Assembly: GCA_027600665.1 (NCBI GenBank)
Contig: JADGJL010000029.1
Location: forward strand, 1-64,000
Length of the DNA stretch: 64,000 nt
Direction of reading: 5' to 3'
Source of the DNA: Irineochytrium annulatum
Taxonomy: Eukaryota > Chytridiomycota > Chytridiomycetes > Chytridiales > Chytridiaceae
The position numbers and the translations under genes were made by a program. Within the stretch, counting starts at the first letter, position 1. Every line of letters begins with the position of its first letter. This document shows positions 55,471 through 64,000 of this stretch, piece by piece. The notes below the pieces were generated by a model. That model did no database searches. It saw only the letters and a list, made by a program, of their open reading frames with translations, and was not told the origin of the DNA.

Positions 55471-56036
55471 GTCCTATATAAATTCGGTTCATCTCGTGGG
55501 GGACGTGCTTTAGCAGCTCTTGCCGGTACTTTGGTGTCAGTAGAAGGGGACTGTGCAATATGGATATAAAAGTTAAAAAAAACAACCTCAGAACAACAAT
55601 GCAGAATATCACTCATCATCCAAGGCGACGTCCGACACCAGCATTCTTATGCTTTCGGCACGCCCTCCAGCTGAATGTCCTCAATATCCGCCAATTGGTC
55701 CTCCGCCCGCTGCTTGTCATCCCCGGCGGCCTCCTCATCGGCCATGGCGGCCTTTGCAGCCTCGGGCTTCCTTTTCTTCCCAAAGTCAATCTTCTGCCGC
55801 CATTGCACAGGTAGAACTTGCACCCCGCCGTTCTCCGGCATGAGAAGGACGGGATTTTTTATTCCGTGGCTTCCTTCAAGGCGTCCTTGGATCCGGCAGC
55901 CGCGAGGGTATTCCGCGCCGAGTCCTTGATCGCGTGTCGCAGCACCATGCAGTGTGATACAATTAATGAAATCCGTTGCTTTGAATACGCTCCGACGATC
56001 CTTACCATGTTCAAAATTGACCATCTGCTCCTCCCT
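55441..56036 (-). pseudogene. Fragment of the DDHD phospholipase gene
   Basis: Direct copy of 51187-51768, covering part of exon 9, intron 8, exon 8, intron 7 and the end of exon 7. The exon 8 equivalent keeps LLMPENGGVQVLPVQWRQKI and QRAEDQLADIEDIQLEGVP, but DALKPGNKK is replaced by DALKEATE followed by a stop, a frameshift. The exon 9 equivalent carries further small changes. Similarity ends near 56021, after aaaattgacc, where a ~15-nt unrelated stretch leads into TAD2 sequence. Both ends of the gene are absent. Not functional. Confidence 0.9.
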
Positions 56037-56335
56037 CTGGAGGTTGGCGGTCGGTGCTGAGCCTTCACACAGTCGCTTTTTGTGCCGGCACTACATTTCT
56101 ACGGCTAATGTAAGTAACGTCAACGAATCTTCCGAAGGGAGGAGCTACGTGGCGACTGGTGGGATGCAAAGGGAGGGAGTAAGGCTATCTTGGCCCTTCA
56201 AAGATTCTACGTGTGAGAGAATGACCGAGGTTGGATCATTTTCTTACGCGACCACTACTGCGATTCTATGATTTCCTTGTTGCAGGGCTCGTCGAGAAAA
56301 GGAAGGCAAGCAAAAATCGCGCACTTAAACAACGC
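56037..56335 (+). pseudogene. Fragment of the TAD2 gene (3' part)
   Basis: Copy of about 54056-54350, beginning inside the codons for [10 protein letters not shown]. The last exons are altered: the segment after the HTE junction has an extra stretch that breaks the match to QREKAIMALRRF. The catalytic HAE and PCxxC parts are missing. Left behind after the deletion of roughly 2.3 kb from the right-hand duplicate. Confidence 0.85.
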
Positions 56336-56693
56336 TGGTTGTTGTAGACTGGGTGACCGTTAACGGCAGCAAATAGAAGCACCGACGGCCCATTAAACGC
56401 GTGAGGTCGCACTGGGAATTATGGGCGAGCTACTTCAACAGCGTTAGAGTTGCAAGTCGCCTTTACCGCGTTGGTGACCAAATGGCGATGGCGGCAGGAC
56501 ACGGTGACTACCCGGCGAGGTCTCCACGGTTGACGGGCCGCCATGCGGTGCTGCGGCTTCTTCCATAAACACGTTCGATTATGTGGTCTTGCATAAAACA
56601 CGGAGGCGCTGCTCTCCATCCACTTTTCTTCCCAATCGCTCGTCCGACACTCGTAGCAAGGTCGGCCTTCGACCTCATTGGGATCCCCGAGCC
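56336..56693. other. 5' flank of the intact ABCC gene
   Basis: Duplicated counterpart of 54365-54712. Presumed promoter; no element was identified. Confidence 0.45.
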
Positions 56694-59600
56694 ATGATCG
56701 ATCTCACCCCGTTCGTCCGCATGCCAACCATGCCGTCGACCATCGCCGCCCTCACGGCCGCAGCAACGGGGCCGATTCATCACGAACCGTCCGCGCTCCT
56801 GGCCGGCCAGGTTGGCATCGCCGTGGCGACCATGGCCTCTTTCTACATCCTCATCGCCGGCTCGCTGCACCTTTGGAGCCTCCGCAAGTGGGCCTTGATC
56901 GCCTCGGATCGCTTTGCTCGACTGCCCGGGGTTGGCGCTTCAGACTCGCATACCGCGAACGAGACCAGCCCGTTGATTCATGGTGGAGCTGACCCAGAGG
57001 ATGTGTCCGGTGATGCCGAGGACACAGCGAAGCTGAACTTATACCGGAGGACCCATTTTGCGACGGCCATGAGGTGGACCGGCGTCGCCCTAGCCCTAGT
57101 GTCCCTCATCGCGGCTGTGTTCTCCGTCATTTTCCGGGTGTCGGTTTACTGGCAGGGGCGCGATAACCTTTATATCGTAGAGCTCTGGACTGGATCGCTG
57201 TGGGTGTTGGCGCTGGTAAGTTCTCATGGTCTGTCCGGATTCGCTCGTTAACGTTGGCGACAGACCTACTCCCTTGTCCTGTACTTCCTGGCCGCCTTTG
57301 TGACCTCCGTCGATGCGCCCCGGTTCTCCTCGGGCCTTTTCACCTTCACCTCCGCCGCCTTCCTCGCGTCTTCCCTCCAGGTCTTCAAGTATTACTCCGA
57401 GGACCCCTGGACACGCCTCCTTTGGGTACTCGAGGCAACCATTGCGGTCCCTTCCCTATTGATCCTCATGACCCACTTCCTTTTGAAATCTGACGACGAC
57501 GCCTGGACCCTCGCGGTCGACCGTTTGAGTGGAAGGGACAAGAGGAAATTGTCGGACGAGACGACGGGCGAGGCCTCGGCGTCGCTCTTCTCGCTCATGT
57601 TCTTCAATTGGGTCAACCCGCTGCTGGAGCTTGGGTCGCAGAGGCCTCTGACGGCGGATGATTTGTGGAACCTGAAGTATTGCGATCGGTCCAGCACCGC
57701 GGTAGCTCGGTTCAACAAGGTTAAGGAGGGAAGGAGCCTGATCTGGGCCATGCTGGTCACGGTGCGAAGGAACTTCTTCATGCAGAACGTGTTCGCGTTC
57801 TTTATCTCGTTCCTGATCTTTGCTATGCCCTTGTAAGCGGTGTTTTATTGTTGACGTCCATCACGTGCGTTTTATCTCATGGTTTCTTTCTACAGCTTCT
57901 TCAACCGTATCATCTCGTGGCTCCAAGACCCCGCGGACTCCAACCCCATGCTCGGCTGGTATTACCTCATCAGCCTCTTCTTCTGCTCGGTCCTCAAGGG
58001 CGTCTTCGACGGTCAGCAGTACTTCCTCGGCCGCCGTGTCGGCCTCCAAATCCGCGCTATCCTCGTTTCGGAGATCTACGCCAAGAGTCTGAGGAGGGCC
58101 GCCGGCATGGCCCCCGCCGCCGCGCCGAAGCTGGCTGTTGTTGACGAGACGGTGGGCGCCGATGACGTTGCTGCCGACGTGAAGGACGACGATACGAAGA
58201 GCGTCAAGAGTGTGAAGAGCGACAAGGACGCAGCGTCGAAGAAGGACGAAAAGAAGGAGGAAAAGAAGGATGAGGAGGACGCTAGCATTGGGAAGATCGT
58301 CACCATCATGTCTGTCGACTCGGAGCGGATCCGCGAATTGTAAGTTGGGCGGTGCTTGCAACGGTTCGCTGACTTAATCACAATTTCAGCATGTGCTATG
58401 CCCACCGTACCCTCATTCAGACTCCCCTGACAGCCATTTTCTCCATCGTGGGTCTCGTCCTCGTTCTTGGACCCTCGGCCCTTGTCGGCCTTACAGTTAT
58501 CCTCATCTCAGGCCCGGCTTCCGGCGTCGTCGGTAGCTGGCTCAACAAGGTCCAGGACGAGCTCATGTCTTCCATGGACAAGCGCGTTAACATTACCAAC
58601 GAGGTTTTGAGCGGTATCCGGATCATTAAGTGTAAGTATCGTTTGCCTCTTCATATATGGCACCGTCTCGTTATTAACTAGTGCATGTAAAAAGACTTTG
58701 CGTGGGAGCGTCACTTCGAGTCTAAGATCCAGGAGGCCCGTAAGGTCGAGATATGGAATCTCGTCCGCATCTCGATCGTTTGGGTCGTCTTCGGCCTCGT
58801 CTCGTTTGGCTCGTCGCTCTTCGTCTCGTTCACGACGTTTGCCTTCTACACCCTCGTCGCCGGCCACACGCTCGACCCGTCGACCGCCTTCACCTCCCTC
58901 ATCCTTCTCCACCAGGTGGCCGAGATCATGGGCTTCCTGCCCTACGAGATCATGACCATCTTCCAGGCGAAGGTTTCGCTTGACCGTATTACGGGTTTCC
59001 TTGCCGAGCAGGAGCTTGACTCCTTTGACGAGACTGCAGGCGACGTCGCGGACCCGGACCCGGAGAACAAGCCAACCGTCGGGTTCCGTTTCGGCCGCTT
59101 CACGTACTTCACTTCGGAGAAGAAGGACAAGAAGGACAACAAAGAGAAGAAGGGCAAGGCCACCACTGCTCCCGATTCCACCACCCCTCTCCTCAGCCCC
59201 GCCGGCTCCATCGCCTCTGACATCAGCTCCGCCAGCCAGTCCGGCGCTAGCGGCTTTACCCTTCGCGAGTTGGACGTCGACTTCAAGTGGGGCGGCCTCA
59301 ACGTCGTCTCCGGCGCGACTGGATCCGGCAAGTCCTCCATCTGCCTTGCCCTCCTTGGCGAGCTCAAGAGGCTCGGCGGCAAGGCGTATCTCTCGGCCCC
59401 CGGCAAGCCCAACGAGCGGCCGTCGGTGGCCTACGTTGCGCAGACGTCGTGGTTGCTTAACGCGTCCGTCAGGGAGAACATTCTTATGGGATCGCCGTTC
59501 GACGCGGCGAGGTATAACGCCGTCATAGAGGCATGTGCGCTTGTTAGGGATTTAGAGACGCTTGAGGGCGGGGACTTGACGGAGATCGGGGAGAAGGGTG

Positions 59601-62459
59601 TGAACGTGTCGGGTGGGCAGAAGCAGAGAATTTCGTTGGCGAGGGCTGTGTGTAAGTATTGCGTAAAATCAAAATGTTTAGGTTCCATGCTGACGTTCGT
59701 TTGTAGATTCCTCCGCTAATATCCTCGTCCTTGACGACCCTCTTTCGGCCGTCGACGCCCCGACCGCCCGCCATCTTGTCTTGAACGCGCTCCTCGGCCC
59801 GCTCGTGAAGGGCCGCACTGTGATCTTGGTTTCGCATGCCGTCTCGCTCGTCCTCCCTGTCTGCGACCATGTTATCGTCATGCAGAACGGCATGGTCGTG
59901 GCCCAAGGTACTCCCGCCGAGGTCGCAGACAACCCCAACGCGGTCGAAATCACGCATAAGACGCTCTCGTCCAGTCAGCTACTCGACGAAGCCTCTCTTA
60001 ATGAGGCTGAGGCCGCGACCGATCAAGGCAAAGACAAGAAAAAGAAGGAGACGAAGGACATGGTCGCGGATGCGAGCAAAGCTACGAAGTTAGTTGGCGA
60101 TGAGGAGAACAGCACTGGCTCTGTAGCGACCAAGGTGTACCTCGCGTACTTCGCCTCGTCTGGGGGCCCGATCTTCGTCATCTCATTCCTTCTGACGTAC
60201 GCTATCGTCTACGGCGTCCAATTCTTTAACGACTACTGGCTTAAGTTGTGGTCCGACGCGAGCTCAGCCGGCGGGAACAACGGCACGGAGACCATGATAT
60301 TTGCTGCGGGAGGGATGAACGTCGAGGGCCTCGGACACGGTGCGGGCTACACGGGCATGACGGGCATCTCCGGCGGGCGGGAGGTCATTGGCGCTTCCTC
60401 CGGCGTTAGGGACCGCATGGCGCGCACCATGACGTTGGACCTCGAGAGTGGCACTACGATGCACTACGTCGTCGTCTATGGTCTCGTCGGCCTTTGCATC
60501 ATGTTGGCGCACAACATCCAAAACTTAGTTATGACCATCGGGTCGCTCTTGGCTTCAAGGAGGATCCACGACAACCTCCTCCGCACCGTCCTCGGCGCTC
60601 CGATGCGGTTCTTTGAGATCACCCCCATCGGCAGGATTTTGAACAGGTTCTCGAAAGATCTAAGCGCCGTCGATAGTGATGTCATGAGGAGTATCTCGTT
60701 CTTCCTTGACCGTGTCTGTGCGGCTATCGGTATCTTCGTCGTCATTTCGTCCGTCGTGCCCGTCTTCATAATCGCCATCCCCCCTATTGGTACGTAAGCT
60801 TCCCGTTTCCCTATTTTGAACTATAAAGTAAATTGTTTTGCAGTTCTTATCTACCGCAGCGTGGCCCGTCTGTACCTGAACGCTAGTCGTGAGCTTAAGC
60901 GTTTGGAGGCTGTCAGCCGATCGCCCGTGTACTCCCAGTTCTCGGAGACGCTTACCGGCGCCTCAACCATCCGGGCGTACGGTCAGTCGAAGAGGTTTAT
61001 CACCCAGAACCAAGAGAAGTTAGACAAGAACCACCGCGCCTTCTACCTTCTTTGTAAGTGACAGTTTCTAGTCCCTGCTGGTTAACATGAAAATTATGCG
61101 ATCAGGGGCTGCTAATCGTTGGCTCTGCCTCCGGACCGACCTGATCTCCGCCTTCGTCGTCTTCCTCTCCGGTTCCGCCGTCTTCTTGGCCGGGCACGCT
61201 CTCAACCCTGGGTGGGCTGGCGTCATCCTCCTCTACGCCGGCCAGTTCAACGACGCGCTTTTGTGGCTGATCCGAATGCACGCCGAGATGGAGATGTCTA
61301 TGAACTCGGTTGAGCGTTGCATGGAGTACTCGGCTATCGAGCAGGAGCCCGCCGCTGTTGTTCCCGCCTACAGGCCGGCGCCTGAGGTAAGATTACCTCG
61401 CTTTCGTGCACTTGACGCCATTAACGCTTCTTTCACTTCTAGTGGCCCAGCTCTGGCGAGGTCGAGGTGCAGGACCTCTCCGTTCGCTACGCGCCGGATC
61501 AGCCCTTCGTCCTCAAGCAGCTGAACTTTACGACCCGCCCGGGAGAAAAGATTGGCGTGGTTGGGAGGACTGGAGCCGGCAAATCGACGCTTTCGCTTGC
61601 CTTTTTCAGGATCATCCCGTTCGCCGAAGGCACGATCACGATCGACGGCATGGACATCGGGCGGATGGGGCTCGAGGACCTCCGAAGTAGGCTCACCATC
61701 ATCCCGCAGGACCCGATTTTGTTCACGGGAACCATTCGTTCGAACCTCGACCCGCTCGGCGAGCATAATGACGCCGATCTCTGGAGGGTCCTTCGGTCGA
61801 CGCACGTGCTGGACAGCTTGCAGCGGTCGTCGTCTTCCGCGAGCTTGAACGACCTCGCGGGCCTCGGCGTCGGTAGCGAGTCCGCGGGGGCCGTGACGGA
61901 TCAGCCCGTTGCCTCCTCTTCCTCTTCCGTGTCGATCTCGTCTGTCTCAAACTCCGACTTCTCGCTCGACTCTGCCGTGTCTGAGAACGGGCAAAATTTC
62001 AGTCAAGGTCAGAGGCAGCTTATCTGCATGGCTAGGGCTCTGCTTCGGAGATCAAAGCTCGTCTTCTTGGACGAGGCTACCGCGTCCATCGACGCCTCGA
62101 CGGACGCGAGGATCCAGGCCACCATCAGGGATGAGCTGAAGGACGCGACCGTCTTCACAATAGCACACAGGCTGAAAACAGTTGTTGACTAGTGAGTATT
62201 CCTGCTGAGCCATTTCGCTCCTTCGTGAAGTTGGCAGCTAACCTCGATTACTTGTAGCGACCGCATCTTGGTCCTCGACATGGGCAAAGTGATTGAGTAC
62301 GGTTCGCCCATTGACCTCATTGAGCGCTCGCCCATCGGCCACTTCAGGAAAATGTGCGAGGATACCGGCGAGATGGATGAGCTCGTTGAGATTGCCAAGG
62401 AGTCGGCTGCCGCCGCGGCGAAGAAGAGAGGAGCGCAGGTTGGGTTGACTACCTTTTAG
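56694..62459 (+). CDS. ABCC-type (MRP/YCF1-like) full ABC transporter
   Basis: Ten exons (56694-57215, 57264-57832, 57896-58339, 58390-58631, 58695-59651, 59707-60789, 60844-61053, 61106-61386, 61443-62191, 62258-62459) give 1752 residues. Order: N-terminal membrane region (TMD0-like), TMD1, NBD1, TMD2, NBD2. NBD1 has Walker [10 protein letters not shown], signature [16 protein letters not shown] and Walker [16 protein letters not shown]2 has Walker [11 protein letters not shown], signature [16 protein letters not shown] with Gln in place of the second Gly, and Walker [16 protein letters not shown]1 has Asp rather than Glu after Walker B, the usual ABCC asymmetry. TMD1 carries an insert of Lys/Asp/Glu runs (~425-465). 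Such proteins export conjugates and drugs or load vacuoles. Its first two exons are duplicated at 54713-55470. Confidence 0.94.
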
Positions 62460-63137
62460 CCAGACGACTGCGTTTCTTTTACGATGGGACGGTTGTATTT
62501 TCTTCCGAAGATAGTTTTTTTACCTTCTTCCTATTTCATACTTTCCTCGCGTCTCTTACTGTCTCGTTACATAATCAACGAGATGTGTGCTTTTATCCAC
62601 CCTACGTGGATAGTTTCCATTCTTGTTTTCTCATTATGACTTAGACGGGAGCAGGCCTTGATTATAAATCAATTCTTTGTGTTGAACATCCACTGCTAGC
62701 CTCCTAGTAACGGGTTAGCAGTAAGGTTGAGAGAGCTGGTGGAGAATTAGGAGAACAAATAAAGCTGGATAACTACTCCTAACTCGAAAAATCGTTTACA
62801 AAAAAAAAAAAAAAAAAGGAAACCCACTGGCACCAAACCAGAAGTGAGACTTTTTTAAACGGCCACTGTGATCCAACACACATATCATCTACACTGTGCT
62901 TGAACTCCTAAACCGCTGGTGTACCGATGGCACAGTGGACACCCTAATAATGGCGGCCATCGGACAGAAAAGTCCATCACTTCTCCATTCATACTACAAG
63001 TTGTGTTAGCAGTGGCCACCATTGTGCACTTCGCGTGACTCTCCAGGATGGATTAATAGTATCCTTGCTGCTCACGTCAGCTCACCATTCCGTGATGTCC
63101 CGTTTTTCTTTTCCTAACCTTTTTTCTTTTTCTTTTT
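62460..63137. other. Intergenic region with poly(A) tract
   Basis: 3' flank of the ABCC gene. Contains an 18-A run at about 62799-62816. No gene was recognised. Confidence 0.45.
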
Positions 63138-63370
63138 CTGCCGAGCTTCGTCAATAAGCTGCTTATGGATGCTCGTTGCCTCAAACTGTCGCCTGCGTTC
63201 CGCACGGATTTGGCGCTTCTGTGGTGTAAGCAACCATCAGCCGTACGCGGTGTCGTATCCCCGCAGACTTAGCGAGACCCGGTCCACCTCCCCGCGGCGG
63301 CCTGGGCGAGACGCCTGCACAAGCATCACGATCCGATCAGGCACGAGGGCCAGCCGTGCTTGCAACGATC
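63138..63370 (-). CDS. Possible 3' end of a small basic protein
   Basis: Two minus-strand stretches have coding-like codon use. One, about 63370-63270, reads LLRSLQARLALVPDRIVMLV and QASRPGRRGEVDR. The second, 63218-63114, reads KRQIRAERRRQFEATSIHKQ, then LIDEARQKKKKKKG before a stop, after acceptor caccacag. The join between them needs a weak donor (gtctcg) or a 28-nt intron, so the model is uncertain. No start codon or domain was found. It could be chance. Confidence 0.25.
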
Positions 63371-63837
63371 TTAATAGCTAGTCCGCCCCGACCCGCACCA
63401 TTCCCATTCTCTCGCTGCTTCCCCGTGAATGAACTATCAAAGGCGGGCTACTCGTCCCTCGCTGGCCCCCATCCCCTCACCCCTTCGCTACATCCTTACT
63501 CGGCAAACTCGCTCCCAGGCGCGGAAACGGGTCGCGCGGGCCCATTACCATCCCCTTCCACTCCGTCCATTCAAAGCTCTTCCGATGCGCCCGCTCCCGC
63601 ACGACTCGCCGCAGACGCGGCCGTTCCTCCCGGGCGCCATTTTTGTCGACGGCGCGCTGCCGCAGCCCCCGCGTGCCTGCACCCCTCCTCACACCCGCTC
63701 GGTTTGGCACCACTTCCCTCCTTTGCTGTTTGCTGGTATCCATTTATCTCTCAATACCTTGCTCCCCCGCTCCGCCGATGTCGCGTATAAACCTCGCACG
63801 CATCCCCTCTTCCCCAGCCCTCCTTTCTTGGCTTCTC

Positions 63838-64000
63838 GTTCAAAGTGTTCACCACGCTCACCTCGTCATCTCGACAGAAGGCGCTGCCGCCGTTCTTGTC
63901 GCCGCTCAGAAACTTGATCGAGGGCGAGAGGAGGCAGCGCACGGTCAGCGTCGACCGCGAGTATCTGGACAGTGAGCTTCAGGAGGACTTCATCAACGTC
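63838..64000 (+). CDS. Partial gene at right window edge, not recognised
   Basis: From about 63838 to the end one frame has strong G/C third positions and reads FKVFTTLTSSSRQKALPPFL, SPLRNLIEGERRQRTVSVDR, EYLDSELQEDFINV. A stop lies upstream in this frame without an ATG between, so this would be an internal exon (possible acceptor ttcaaag). Its 5' exon may lie around 63590-63700, where another frame is open. No family is recognised. Confidence 0.4.

Noticed and set aside
62798..62817. 18-A tract considered as the tail of a retroposed element
   Set aside because: No target-site duplication or element sequence was seen around it.

Overview
This is nuclear DNA of a fungus. Genes are split by short GT-AG introns (mostly 42-80 nt), coding exons are rich in G/C at third codon positions, and the gene set is fungal: an NDT80/XprG regulator, an Ysc84-type SYLF-SH3 protein, a CRT10-like WD protein, a Cep57/Ppc89-like spindle-pole protein and a DUF4246 protein. 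A vitamin-B12-pathway GTPase (MMAA/MeaB), a P5B-type ATPase with a secreted-looking ectodomain and an EXORDIUM-LRR surface protein point to an early-diverging, chytrid-like lineage rather than Dikarya. That placement is an inference. All exon models below were spliced by hand from the sequence.

Layout. 1-17 kb: MMAA GTPase (-, 3' end cut by the window), a C2H2 zinc-finger protein (+), tRNA-Leu, a degenerate zinc-finger locus (-), RPS26 (+), signal peptidase subunit SPC3 (+), P5B ATPase (+), CRT10-like protein (+). 17-18 kb: U2 snRNA (-) and tRNA-Pro(UGG) (-). 18.2-26.7 kb: four consecutive minus-strand genes, namely a TauD/TfdA dioxygenase, a Gfo/Idh/MocA oxidoreductase, a DUF4246 protein carrying a ZZ-like zinc finger, and an NDT80-family transcription factor. 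27.5-32.6 kb: RBM25-like splicing factor (-) divergent from a BORCS6-like lysosome-positioning subunit (+), then Ysc84/SH3YL1 (-). 33.7 kb: tRNA-Pro(CGG). 34-42 kb: a disordered protein (+), a large EXORDIUM-LRR protein (+) and an NPC2/ML lipid-binding protein (-). 42.6-49.6 kb: Cep57-like protein (-), a single-exon disordered protein (-) and a GNAT acetyltransferase (+). 49.8-62.5 kb: DDHD phospholipase (-), TAD2 tRNA adenosine deaminase (+) and an ABCC transporter (+). This last region contains a tandem duplication that left a 5'-truncated-at-its-3'-end transporter copy and remnants of the DDHD and TAD2 genes between the intact genes. The last 1.5 kb holds only partial coding signals.

The window is mostly housekeeping genes: RNA processing (U2, RBM25, TAD2, tRNAs), membrane traffic and lipid handling (SPC3, BORCS6, Ysc84, DDHD, NPC2), and transport (P5B, ABCC). 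The most unusual items are the EXORDIUM-LRR protein with a repeated LRR plus cysteine-module architecture, the DUF4246-ZZ protein with an altered putative metal-binding motif, the P5B ATPase with a cysteine-rich N-terminal ectodomain, and the duplication with readable breakpoints at 51.2-57.5 kb.
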